NCBI GenBank assembly: GCA_964573505.1
Contig: CAZNMS010000017.1
Location: forward strand, 1-43,274
Length of the DNA stretch: 43,274 nt
Source of the DNA: AM-0621 sp964573505
Lineage (GTDB): Bacteria > Planctomycetota > Planctomycetia > Planctomycetales > Planctomycetaceae
Direction: 5' to 3'
This document shows, in pieces, positions 9,501 through 18,902 of this stretch. Under the pieces are notes generated by a model. It saw only the letters and a program-made list of their open reading frames with translations, was not told the origin of the DNA and made no database searches. Numbering within the stretch: the first letter of the stretch is position 1; every line of letters starts with the position of its first letter. The position numbers and the translations under genes were made by a program.

Positions 9501-11885
9501 CTAACGCGGCTGGATGACGTAAGTGGGATAGCTGCCGTAGTGCTTGGCCCAGTCGAGGAGTTTCACGAACTCGCACGAGAAATCCGTGACGCGTTCTTCT
9601 TCACACAAGGACGCAAACGCGTCGCTGGCGTAGACATGGTTGGGTGGCGTCTTTGGTTCTAAACGAGCGGCTCGGCTGACGTGCGTGCCGGTGCATTTCG
9701 GAAGGCCGGTGATGGGATCGCGACTCAGATGCACCGGTCCGCAGTGCAAGGCGATCCGGATCTGCAAATCGACTTCGAAACCCAGCTCCTCTTTCCACCG
9801 GGTGTTGCGAACAACATCGCAGAGGTCCAATGCGAACAATCCCGCCGTGCGAACATCAGTCAGGGCGAAGTAGAGGCCGTCGCCCCACGTTTCACGCACG
9901 GGAATGCTGGTTTGATTCCACTGCTCCGGTTGAATGACGACCTCCGGTGCGTACCGCTCGACACACTGGGCAACGCGAGAGAGGAAATGCTCGATGAAGA
10001 GTTCAACTCCCGCGTCGCTGAGCTTGCTGAAGCCGACGACGTCCGCAAACAGCATCGACATGAGCGGAGTCGATTGGCCGTTGAAGACGATCTGCGAATC
10101 ATCGGGCACCTGAGCACGAACCTCACAGAGCGGTCCTTCGCAGTGAATCGGCAGCGGAGACGACGTCACTGGAGCCACTGCGGTGTCGGCTCTCCCCGCG
10201 CCCTGGTACTCCGGGGAGAGGGGTTGGTGGTGAGGGGCCTTGCTGAGATCAATCGAATAAACGGTCAGATCCTGCTGCTTCCAACGTTCGACGCAGTGAG
10301 CTGCCCCGCCGGGTTTCGTCGATGGCTTGAGATCCCAAACGGCCAGTCCCACGAGCGGAGCTTGTAATTCGCGTTGCAGCATCAATGCCTGACCTAAGCA
10401 GATGCGATTGGCGTAGTCGAACGGTTGGCCTCCAGCACCGACTCGGTCGGGCGAAGCGAAAGTGACTTGAGATGCCTTCTGCAGAACGGCCTTGAATCGC
10501 GCGACCCATTTGTCGTCAGCACCATTGAGCACACTTTCGTCAATGAACTTCTTCTCCTCGAACGGCAACACGATCCGAGTATCACTGCCTTCGAGTGATT
10601 GCAGCGCCTCCAAGAAAATGATGTCGGCACCGTTTGCCGCCGAGCACACGCCCGTGCGGATGTTGTGTTCGATGAGCCACTTCGCGATCGCCTCTTCGAC
10701 ACGCGGTTCGAGCGACTGTGGAAACCGAGGAACCTCACGACCGGGCTCATCCATGCGATGTCCAGTGAACAACGCGATGCCTGGGATCGGCAGCCACTCA
10801 TCAACGAGCGATGTCGACTCATTGAGCGCTTCGAGCAGATAGCGCAACTGACGACGCGTTGAATTGAGATGCCCGACTCGTCCCCGTGCGGCCTCACGAC
10901 TGCCTGCGCGGCGATACCACTCTTCCGCTTGTGCGAGCTTCCCTTGATTCAACAAAGCCTCGCCTAAAGTGGCCCAACGCCAATACGGATCGTCCTTATC
11001 ATTCGGCGTAAGACGAAGTTGCTCGTCGAGTTGTCGGCACTCGATTTCCACTTGCCGCGCGACCTTCGCGGCTTCGTCTCGATCACCCATTAGCAAGCTA
11101 ACTGAAGCGACATTGATCCCCGTCCAAAAGCTGCCTTTGGGAGCCTTCCACGCGTCGTAATACCGATCCCGAGCCTGTTTCAGCAGAGCGACTCGCTCTT
11201 CAGGATGCCGCGTTTGCAAGGCGAGTTGCTTCTGAAGTGCCGCTTCGAGCCCTCGTTGTTCTTCATCGCGCGGCAAGTCCTTCAGATCGTCACTGCACAG
11301 AACTTTGGTGGCTGCATCGACCGCCCCGCAGCGAGCCCATGCCAGTCCTTCAAGCTGCCTCAATCGCAGTCGTTCCTGGCCACAAGCCAAAGCCACTCCC
11401 GCCTCAGCAACCTCACGTGCTGAGTACGGCACACCGAGCGCCACGAGCTGTTCCGCCAAGTGAACGTAGGTGGCCGCTTCCTTCCAAACAGCCAAATCGA
11501 CATCGCGTTTCTGCCACAAGCGCAACAAGTCCGCCACCCGAGGCTTCGCCGCAAACAACACCTCTCGAACGAGCTCACTCGCCTCACCGCCACTGCCCCC
11601 CTCGGGGCTGACGATGCGATACCCAAGAGCCTGAATGACCTTCAAAGTCTCCAACGCCGCATTGCGGTCATACTGCTTCTCACCGTCGGAGAGTTGGTCA
11701 TACGGAACCAAACAAGGGTGCTGCTTCACGACATCATTACGAGCGACGCCGAACGACCATCCGTCAGCGATTCGCTGCCGAGCCCACACCTCGTGAGCAT
11801 GTTCAGCCAGCTTTTCCGTCAACGCATGGATGTTGGCAGCTAGCTCAATCTTCGAGGTATCCACAGGCTGTGGTTGGTAAGTCAT
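9501..11885 (-). CDS. RyR-TPR-SLOG-like-class III nucleotide cyclase fusion
   Basis: The product is 794 residues with four modules. Residues about 35-92 match the RyR domain (W43-G46, HPCLVPY at 56-62, GYRIV at 88-92). Residues about 115-360 are TPR-like; a distinctive stretch at 241-328 (GSFWTGINVAS, LLMGD, GEALLNQGKLAQAEEWYRRA) resembles the MAP3K TRAFs-binding/TPR-S type and closely parallels the kinase-like neighbour. Residues 366-548 look like a SLOG-type Rossmann domain (FTGHRMD, CSAANGADIIF). Residues 609-794 are a class III adenylate/guanylate cyclase domain, with metal-binding Asp615 (FADVVGF) and Asp669 (WGDGLYF). The usual transition-state Asn is Ser737, while Arg741 of the N-x3-R pair is kept (THVSRAARLE), so activity is plausible but not certain. 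No membrane segment is seen. The start overlaps a small upstream frame by ATGA. Confidence 0.87.
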   Translation of the reverse strand: MTYQPQPVDTSKIELAANIHALTEKLAEHAHEVWARQRIADGWSFGVARNDVVKQHPCLVPYDQLSDGEKQYDRNAALETLKVIQALGYRIVSPEGGSGGEASELVREVLFAAKPRVADLLRLWQKRDVDLAVWKEAATYVHLAEQLVALGVPYSAREVAEAGVALACGQERLRLRQLEGLAWARCGAVDAATKVLCSDDLKDLPRDEEQRGLEAALQKQLALQTRHPEERVALLKQARDRYYDAWKAPKGSFWTGINVASVSLLMGDRDEAAKVARQVEIECRQLDEQLRLTPNDKDDPYWRWATLGEALLNQGKLAQAEEWYRRAGSREAARGRVGHLNSTRRQLRYLLEALNESTSLVDEWLPIPGIALFTGHRMDEPGREVPRFPQSLEPRVEEAIAKWLIEHNIRTGVCSAANGADIIFLEALQSLEGSDTRIVLPFEEKKFIDESVLNGADDKWVARFKAVLQKASQVTFASPDRVGAGGQPFDYANRICLGQALMLQRELQAPLVGLAVWDLKPSTKPGGAAHCVERWKQQDLTVYSIDLSKAPHHQPLSPEYQGAGRADTAVAPVTSSPLPIHCEGPLCEVRAQVPDDSQIVFNGQSTPLMSMLFADVVGFSKLSDAGVELFIEHFLSRVAQCVERYAPEVVIQPEQWNQTSIPVRETWGDGLYFALTDVRTAGLFALDLCDVVRNTRWKEELGFEVDLQIRIALHCGPVHLSRDPITGLPKCTGTHVSRAARLEPKTPPNHVYASDAFASLCEEERVTDFSCEFVKLLDWAKHYGSYPTYVIQPR

Positions 11886-12166
11886 GGTGAGATCTTCGTT
11901 CGTGGTGCAGAGGGTTTATTAGTGCGCTCAACCGCGGACAGGATCCCGAACATTGAGACATCAAGGTTCAGCAAGGCATCGACGTTCGAAGTCACTGTTG
12001 GGGAGAGTTCTATCGCACGGCGTTTGGCTTCATCAGTCCTGGAACCTGAGGCCGTGCGGCGAGTTTCTGCTCGATCGCGCGATACTCTGGCGACTTCACC
12101 TTTGCCTTCTACTCCGCGAAATTCCGCGTGCGGAGCTTCAGATTCGCATCGAACGTCGTCGTACAT
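11882..12166 (-). CDS. possible small gene overlapping the cyclase start by ATGA
   Basis: This is a 94-codon frame. Its stop overlaps the cyclase ATG by four bases (ATGA), a geometry typical of translational coupling, and GGAAG sits four bases before its own ATG. The predicted protein is rich in Arg, Glu and Ser, has no membrane helix, and matches no family I know. Against it, two plus-strand frames of about 100 codons overlap the same stretch, so the length alone is not informative. It could be a leader peptide for the cyclase gene or simply chance. Confidence 0.25.
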   Translation of the reverse strand: MYDDVRCESEAPHAEFRGVEGKGEVARVSRDRAETRRTASGSRTDEAKRRAIELSPTVTSNVDALLNLDVSMFGILSAVERTNKPSAPRTKISP

Positions 12167-12632
12167 CGAACTTCCAGCTCCACGATTCCGTTGCAGTTCA
12201 ACCTGATTCGAATCCTAGCCCTTCTGATCGAGTATTAAGCAACGAATCGCTTTCTCCTTAGCAACCGCCTCGACGGAATTGAGTTCACGAATCAGCCTCT
12301 CGATGATTCCCTGAGCAACTAAGAATTCGCCTCAGATTGGTCATATCAACTGCTCGTCGGCAGCATTGCTTTAGTCGATTATCTGTATTCGACTGAACGG
12401 GACAGAGTCCGGCTAGAGTGTGCTTTTAATAAGACAGGCGAATTGATCTCGATTTAACCGAACCGCCGTCTCATCAAGCTTGCCACCCAATTTTAAATGG
12501 AACCGTTCGTTCCTAACGCCACTCCGAATTCGAATAAATGTGATGCTTCAAATTGCAGATCGTGAAGTGTCGTTCGCATTACATCGAACATCTCGACTGA
12601 ATGTGGCCGAAAACTGCTTGCCCGAATCTGGA
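12167..12632. other. intergenic stretch downstream of the WD40 STAND gene
   Basis: I see no supported gene in these 466 bases. Together with 11886-12166 it forms a 747-base break between the nSTAND1 gene and the cyclase gene, the largest in the array. That suggests the cyclase and the genes after it have their own promoter. No clear terminator hairpin with a T-run is visible. Confidence 0.35.
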
Positions 12633-15600
12633 TCACTCCAACTTCACATGAACCCCATCCTCGGAGAGGCGGATGACTGGCATTAGTTGCGGTGGCTTTG
12701 CCAGCTTGGGATTTCTAAGAACTTTGACTTGTTGTATAAGATCAGCCTTCGCAGCAGCGCTTCTTAATGCGCAGAAAATCGCAGCGTGGCCGGTCATATT
12801 TAATCCCAAGCCACGCCAAACATCTTCATCGAATTCCTCGATCGAGTCGAGTTTCAATATTGACTGGTCAATATGAATTGGGATCCCGTATTCCCTTCCA
12901 AGTTGTTCAAACAACTTTCCGAAGCGCTCCGTCATCAACGGTAAGTCCCGGCGTGATCGCAATTTTGTATGCCAGTGGAGAATCGGCGAAGCCTCATCCA
13001 CTCCGTCCACCCACAGGAATGACTCAGATACACTCTTCACAGGATAATGTCGAAAGACCGGCCCATTAGTCACGCAAATAGAGTCGTCAAGAATATGATA
13101 ATGTAGCCCGCTTCTTCTAAGAGCACCAAGAACTGTTCTCAAGCTTCCACTCAGTCGCAATGTTACCGCGCCCTGCGGATCAGCACCGCAATAATGAATT
13201 GGGAACTCATGTTGTATCGATAGAAATTGTAACGCATCGCTAAAGGGCGTGTCCGCGAAATTCGCAGAACTCTCGTCGTCCAAAACGCTGCGTCTCTCAG
13301 TGCTTTCGAGAGGCAGCGGAACGACATAACCACTCGTAGAATTTCCGTTGAAACCTCTCATCGAAAGTGCCGCATTTCCGGGCTTTGGATTGGCAGCTAC
13401 CGAACTAGGGATTTCAAAAATATAAAAGGCCCTGTCTACTGTGCCGCAGCCAATGGAATTCGATGCTTGCATATGCTGCAATGATGAAATTGCACTTGTC
13501 GAAATAGGTTGCGAACCAATGAAGGCTCCTGCCCTCCAGTCCCAAAACTTCACCAGACCATCAGCGCCGCCACTAATCAGAATATCGCTGTTTGCACTGA
13601 AGCAAATGGATCGCGCCGGTCCTGAATGCGCTCGAAATTTAGCCACAGACACCCAATCGCCGACACGCCATATCGAAATATTTCCTGAGGCATCAGCAAC
13701 TCCAATGTGATTCCCATCGGATGTCGCAGCGAGAGCAAGAATCTGACCACCATCAGGCGAAATAGATTGGATGTGACCTCTTTCCTGTGCATTCCAAACT
13801 GACACCAAACCGTCACCTGACCCAAGGGCAATCAAACCAGTCCTGCCGATCCACTCGGCACATAACACTGCGTCTTGGTGTCCAAGCAAAATTGCTGAGC
13901 GCGATTGATCTTTCAGGTTCCAAAGCCTTGCGGTTCGATCGGTGCATGTTGTCGCGAGAGTGGCTCCGTCAGGACTGACTGCGAGTCCGCAAATACATTC
14001 TGAGTGCGCTGATATTGAAAAATGTTTCGATCCGGTTATGGAATCGACTAGGCTAAGCCCGCCCTCGGCGTCAGCAATCGCAATCATGTGACTCTCTGGT
14101 ATATTCTTTGCGATTGTGATCGGGCACGAGTTTAACCAGGTGGCGCTTGGTCTATTCGAGTCCGGCCGCCAAAACGCCACCTTATTATCAGAACCGGCAG
14201 TAAAAAGTGTGCGATTGTCTGAGCATAAACCAATTGACGTGACTACTCCTTCATGTGCGTCAACTGCTCGAGCTGAACCACTTTTAGAGCATCGTCTGAT
14301 TGTTATATTATTTATTAAATCGAGCGTAACGAGATTCGTTCCCGTCGAGTCGAATTCCATCTGACGAGTTCCAATAGAGTCCTGCAATTGCATAACTGGC
14401 ATTCCTTGCAAGGTGCTCCAAAGTTGAATTTCCCCGGGTTCTGATGGGGAGTTTCCTGTAGCCGAGGCGAGGCGCTTTCCATCAGGCGTAAAGCACAGTG
14501 AGTTTATCCTAATGCTGTGACTTCTGAGCCTAGCTATCTCCTTTCCCGTACTTGCGCTTGATAAGCGAAGATTACCGTCTATGTCACCCGTTGCGATTAT
14601 CTCCCGCTGTCGATCAACAGCCAATGCTGATACATACGATGCATGCCGTGAGAGCTCCATGACTTCCGTTGGCTGAGCCCGCTTCCAAACAAATACACGT
14701 GCGCCATTGGCACCAATAATCAGATCGCGATGGTAAATCAGCCTAAAATGCCGTTCGAGCCTGGGGGTTCGGCTCGGTAACGGCAGGGCCATGATTTGGT
14801 GCCCCGTGTTTGCATTGTATAAATATACTTTAAATCCAGTGTGATCAGGGGACTCAACTGAAATTGCAACTTCAGTTGCATCTATGCTGAATCCAGCGGA
14901 AAAGCCGATTTCAGCGGGATCTGTGGCATCGAGTTTGCAAATCACATCTGGGGACTGGTTCTCTCGAGCCTCAAACACCGTTCCATCGCCTGTTAGCACT
15001 CGCACTTTCGCGACCTGATTGCTCCTGTAGCAAATGATTCCGCAGACGTTGCCCGTTAGTTTTCCGAAACTTTTTCTTGTTCCATCTGATAGATTCATCA
15101 GACTGAGAGAAGAAATGTTATCCTTGCTCGTTGAAAAAATGACCGCATTGTTGTCGATGTCAGAGAGGCAAAAATGTTGGAGATCCAAATAGTTATTTAA
15201 GTCTATCGTTTCTGCGGCCTTTCCGGATCGTCCCCAAATTCGAACTGTTCCGTCGCTCCCGCCGGAGACCGATACAGACTTCGATCCTGGCACATGCGTA
15301 ATCGAATTCACTGATCCCTTATGGCCAACTCTCCGCAGGATATTAAAGCGACTCAGTTTCTTTTCGGCGACACCACCGTCAATTTCGATAATGGTGCCGC
15401 TTTCAAGGCCCAACAAAATTTTTGATGCAGAGGAGTCGACGCTGATTGATTGGATGGGAATTGGCCAACCATCCGTGCTGGTTGCAACACTTGAATTGGC
15501 AACTAACATCTCGCCTGTTTCTATTTCCCAGATGCGAATGCGAGAGAGTGTGTCGGCAACAATTAGCAATCCGCTGCTAATCGTTATTGAACAGTCTTTG

Positions 15601-18600
15601 TCCGTCGCAAGATCGCCTTGTAGTGGCTGATCAATCAGCTTGGCGGAGTCGATTTTGAATTTGTACAAGGACAATAGTCCAGCTTTTGTAACTCCTGCGA
15701 TTATTGGCACTGAATCATGCGAACCCATTTTCGCGAACGTAAGATCCTTTGGGATGGATATGGCACCAATTGGCTCTGGAATTGACGTGCCAATTTCGAA
15801 TAAGTGTTGGTAGGAATCAGCGGCTTCTGGTTCTCGGGCGAACTGAGTGCGAAGTAACTCGACGAACTTGTTGTAATGATCTTTGTCCCTAACGCGTTTT
15901 CGGGCCCAATCATCTTTAAGTTTGCGCATCAACTCAGTGGCGGCTTGATCTTGAGATGGATGGTGTCCACCGGCGGCGTAGTGAGCAGCGATGAGACGCT
16001 CAAAAGACTCGACGATATCTCGAATTGAGAAGACTTGAATGCTGCTGTCGCGATGTTGCGTAGATGCAAGGGCGGAAAGAGTGTCGCCAGATGCTTGCAC
16101 AGAATCCCATTCACCTTGAATTTCCGCCAGAAGTTCGTAGTGATTTGTGGCTGTCTCGTATCTCCAAAATTCCATATAGTTATTTGTGAGGAGAATGAGT
16201 GTTTCCGATTGGTGCCATACGATTTGAATTACAGGGTCTTTCTGATCTCGTTCGAGCTGGTGTGCGAGTTGGTTCGTTTGCAAATTCCAAATGTGAAGCT
16301 CGCCATTCGTTGCTCCTGAAGCGAGTAGCTTCCCACCTGGATTCAATGCAAGCGCTGTAACGGGACCGCTATGTCCATGGAGGGTTTCGTGTGACTCTGA
16401 AATAAGTTTGTTTAGAAAGCGATGCTCCCAATTCTGCAGATCCCAGCGGCATCGTTCGTGCAGGTTCTTTGCATTTTGAAGCCGCTCCGCTTGCCATTCA
16501 CGGTATGATAATTCGATTTGGCGGGCGTAAGCTTCCCAGTCTGCCCGAGTTAATTCTGCTTCTGCACGCTGGGTACTTCTTTTCGCAACTTGTTCGTTTT
16601 CTTTGGCTTGCTCAGCGGCTGTTCGGGCGTTCTTAGCCTCTGCAAGTGCGGTATTTTTTGCTTTCGTCTCCTCTTTCTTTGAGTTCTCTAATGCGAGGTT
16701 AGCGAGATTTGTGGCTTGTTGCTCTTGTTTGATCCAAAGAGCGGCGATAATGGCGATTAAGGCGGTCGCTAGGCTTGCGATTAATGCTGTTGTTCTAATG
16801 AATGTTTGACGTCGGGATTCAGCGTGGCGGTAAGTGAGGGAACGCTCGATGTATTCCGCCGTTTCTGCGAGTAGCAAAGGGCGAGCTTCCATCAGCAACA
16901 CTTGGGCTTCTTCCAATGGGAGGCCCGAAGGGAGTAAGAGACTGACGTGCTGGCCTTGTGAGGCCCAGCGGTGTTGGCTTTGTTCGACTCGGGCACGCAG
17001 ACGGAGGTGCTCACGGTTCGATGTAATCCAAGTAGCGATGCGGCCCCAGCAGCGCAGTAAGGCTTCATGCGTTAACGTCGCAATGGCCTCGTCGCCATGG
17101 CGGTCTGACGTGAGAAATCGAGCTGAGATTAATACTTCGGTCAAAGCTGCTCGGGCCGGTGTTTGAGTTAGGAGTGACAACGGTGCTCGCAACCGAACTG
17201 GGGCTTGTTCTCCAGCAGTATCAATAGTGATTAGCAACGGCAGGATTTCATCGATTGTGTCGCGCGCTTCGTCGCTTAATTTGGAATCTTGATAAACCTC
17301 TTCGGCCCGCTTGCCGAGGGCACCTTCGACACCGCCCATCGATTGATAGGCGGCGAAGGTAAGAAGGCGATTGCGAGGATCTCGTTTCTGGTAGAGCTCG
17401 GATAGGGCGTATTGCAGGAGCGGTAACGCGGACGGATCTTTTGCGGAGTCTTGTAGGATTAGCTCATCGAGCGAAATACTCGTTTCTTGTTGCCGTTCAA
17501 AACGCACACCTGCCAGTCGTGCCGGTTCGGTGATGAGTCGCTGCAAGGCTGCTGCATTTGGGGGGAGCAAGTCGAAGTGTCCCCGTTCGCCTTTCAATCG
17601 TAAAAACTCCGGGTGTTGTTGCGCGTGTGAGTAGAAGTCGCTGCGCAGCGTCCCTAAGACCGCGATGTGGCCGCTGGCAGCCAAGGCTTCGACCACGGAT
17701 AAAAACAGTTCCCGGTCTTCCTTCGTGATGCGGCGATCGGTCCACAGTTCCTCCATCTGGTCGATCACGAGCAGTAGTCGCACTACGCCTTGCGCCTGTT
17801 CGGCGGCAAGCGAGAAGGCGGGAGCGATACTCAGCCGCACTGCCAATGAGGGGTCTCTACTTAAGAGAAGAGCGACATCGTCCAGTGCAGTGTCTGAAGT
17901 GCGCAGTTCGGGCAGTCCATTGAATAACGAACGAGCTAGGCGCGAGAGCAAGTTGCCGGTCCCACCAGCCGGCAAGAAGAACTCAGTTCTCCATACTTTC
18001 ACGCCGTCCTCACCGGAGTGCCGCGACAAAGTCGCGGCGACTCCCGCCCGAGCCAACGAACTCTTGCCTGCACCGCTGGCACCGACGATCACCGCGAACG
18101 CGCAGCCGACTCGGCGCTGATCACGCAGACGCACCATGAGATCACACGTCTCTTCGTCGCGACCACGGAAGATCTCGGCATGCTGAACGTCAAAGACATC
18201 AAGACCGCGATACGGTGCATCGTGCCAACTGGGGGTTGCTTCCATGCCAAGCATGTCGTCCAGTGACTGCTGCAGATGGGCTCGAAAGCGATCCACAAAA
18301 TCAACGGGTTCGCGATACGTCTGATAGGCTCGCGCGTTGCGGCCCTGGGCATCGTAGAAGTGCTCTCGAATGAATGACTTAGCAAGCTTCCTCTGAGCGA
18401 TCATCTCTTCGGCCCTGTCTTCTGACAGGTTCTTCTCGAAGCCATCAACGTCATCTCGCACATAAGCGAGCATGACAGGTCGCTGCTTCCCGCTTTGCTC
18501 GAACGCCGACAGCATTATATCGAATTCACGCTCTGTGCCGCTGCGATATTCGGTCCCATCCGATCGCAAAACACGGCTGTTCAGAGGCGAACCTAGCCTC

Positions 18601-18836
18601 GACCAGAGAATGAATACAGCAATGTCAATGGGGCGTTTGTTGAGAATTAGATCGATCGACTCTTGGAAGGATGCCGTAGCAGGAAGTGCAAGGTCTTCCC
18701 AAAGCACTGATTGCAGGGTCACGTCAGGGTATCTCTTCTGAAGCCCCTCAATCACTCGTCGCGCGTTTTCACGTTCCTTGAAGACATCTCCGGGACTTGA
18801 GATGAAGATGCGAACGGTGCGTTGAGTGTTGGACAT
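12633..18836 (-). CDS. DUF4062-nSTAND1 NTPase-TM-coiled coil-WD40-STN giant protein
   Basis: The product is 2067 residues. Residues 7-150 are a DUF4062-like module (IFISSPGD, then FILWSRLGSPL). Residues about 208-600 are an nSTAND1 NTPase (PYRGLDVF, Walker A GASGAGKSS at 252-260, Walker B LLLVIDQMEEL at 354-364). A basic stretch precedes one membrane helix at 680-702, followed by an Ala/Glu/Lys coiled coil to about 790. From 818 (GHSGPVTALA) to about 1850 run many WD40 blades with GH…VxxLxxxP and W endings. The C-terminus (1860-1924 and about 1968-2067) resembles STN or secretin-N repeats (DTPFSDALQFLS, VTLRLSGSLRTVLGAL). The likely topology is ATPase inside and propeller plus STN outside. 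nSTAND1-WD40 proteins are usually conflict or regulatory switches; the STN tail is unusual. GC content drops from roughly 55-65% to about 47% near 16.85 kb, just before the TM. The gene lies 66 bases after the kinase-like gene, probably in the same operon. Confidence 0.88.
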   Translation of the reverse strand: MSNTQRTVRIFISSPGDVFKERENARRVIEGLQKRYPDVTLQSVLWEDLALPATASFQESIDLILNKRPIDIAVFILWSRLGSPLNSRVLRSDGTEYRSGTEREFDIMLSAFEQSGKQRPVMLAYVRDDVDGFEKNLSEDRAEEMIAQRKLAKSFIREHFYDAQGRNARAYQTYREPVDFVDRFRAHLQQSLDDMLGMEATPSWHDAPYRGLDVFDVQHAEIFRGRDEETCDLMVRLRDQRRVGCAFAVIVGASGAGKSSLARAGVAATLSRHSGEDGVKVWRTEFFLPAGGTGNLLSRLARSLFNGLPELRTSDTALDDVALLLSRDPSLAVRLSIAPAFSLAAEQAQGVVRLLLVIDQMEELWTDRRITKEDRELFLSVVEALAASGHIAVLGTLRSDFYSHAQQHPEFLRLKGERGHFDLLPPNAAALQRLITEPARLAGVRFERQQETSISLDELILQDSAKDPSALPLLQYALSELYQKRDPRNRLLTFAAYQSMGGVEGALGKRAEEVYQDSKLSDEARDTIDEILPLLITIDTAGEQAPVRLRAPLSLLTQTPARAALTEVLISARFLTSDRHGDEAIATLTHEALLRCWGRIATWITSNREHLRLRARVEQSQHRWASQGQHVSLLLPSGLPLEEAQVLLMEARPLLLAETAEYIERSLTYRHAESRRQTFIRTTALIASLATALIAIIAALWIKQEQQATNLANLALENSKKEETKAKNTALAEAKNARTAAEQAKENEQVAKRSTQRAEAELTRADWEAYARQIELSYREWQAERLQNAKNLHERCRWDLQNWEHRFLNKLISESHETLHGHSGPVTALALNPGGKLLASGATNGELHIWNLQTNQLAHQLERDQKDPVIQIVWHQSETLILLTNNYMEFWRYETATNHYELLAEIQGEWDSVQASGDTLSALASTQHRDSSIQVFSIRDIVESFERLIAAHYAAGGHHPSQDQAATELMRKLKDDWARKRVRDKDHYNKFVELLRTQFAREPEAADSYQHLFEIGTSIPEPIGAISIPKDLTFAKMGSHDSVPIIAGVTKAGLLSLYKFKIDSAKLIDQPLQGDLATDKDCSITISSGLLIVADTLSRIRIWEIETGEMLVANSSVATSTDGWPIPIQSISVDSSASKILLGLESGTIIEIDGGVAEKKLSRFNILRRVGHKGSVNSITHVPGSKSVSVSGGSDGTVRIWGRSGKAAETIDLNNYLDLQHFCLSDIDNNAVIFSTSKDNISSLSLMNLSDGTRKSFGKLTGNVCGIICYRSNQVAKVRVLTGDGTVFEARENQSPDVICKLDATDPAEIGFSAGFSIDATEVAISVESPDHTGFKVYLYNANTGHQIMALPLPSRTPRLERHFRLIYHRDLIIGANGARVFVWKRAQPTEVMELSRHASYVSALAVDRQREIIATGDIDGNLRLSSASTGKEIARLRSHSIRINSLCFTPDGKRLASATGNSPSEPGEIQLWSTLQGMPVMQLQDSIGTRQMEFDSTGTNLVTLDLINNITIRRCSKSGSARAVDAHEGVVTSIGLCSDNRTLFTAGSDNKVAFWRPDSNRPSATWLNSCPITIAKNIPESHMIAIADAEGGLSLVDSITGSKHFSISAHSECICGLAVSPDGATLATTCTDRTARLWNLKDQSRSAILLGHQDAVLCAEWIGRTGLIALGSGDGLVSVWNAQERGHIQSISPDGGQILALAATSDGNHIGVADASGNISIWRVGDWVSVAKFRAHSGPARSICFSANSDILISGGADGLVKFWDWRAGAFIGSQPISTSAISSLQHMQASNSIGCGTVDRAFYIFEIPSSVAANPKPGNAALSMRGFNGNSTSGYVVPLPLESTERRSVLDDESSANFADTPFSDALQFLSIQHEFPIHYCGADPQGAVTLRLSGSLRTVLGALRRSGLHYHILDDSICVTNGPVFRHYPVKSVSESFLWVDGVDEASPILHWHTKLRSRRDLPLMTERFGKLFEQLGREYGIPIHIDQSILKLDSIEEFDEDVWRGLGLNMTGHAAIFCALRSAAAKADLIQQVKVLRNPKLAKPPQLMPVIRLSEDGVHVKLE

Positions 18837-18902
18837 GATGTTGCTCGTCGAGTTGGAGGCTTTGATTCTTGTTTGAACGATCCGAATGGCCGAATGAGGA
18901 GA

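Noticed and set aside
9681..10367. plus-strand frame of 228 codons
   Set aside because: It is a shadow of the cyclase domain on the opposite strand.
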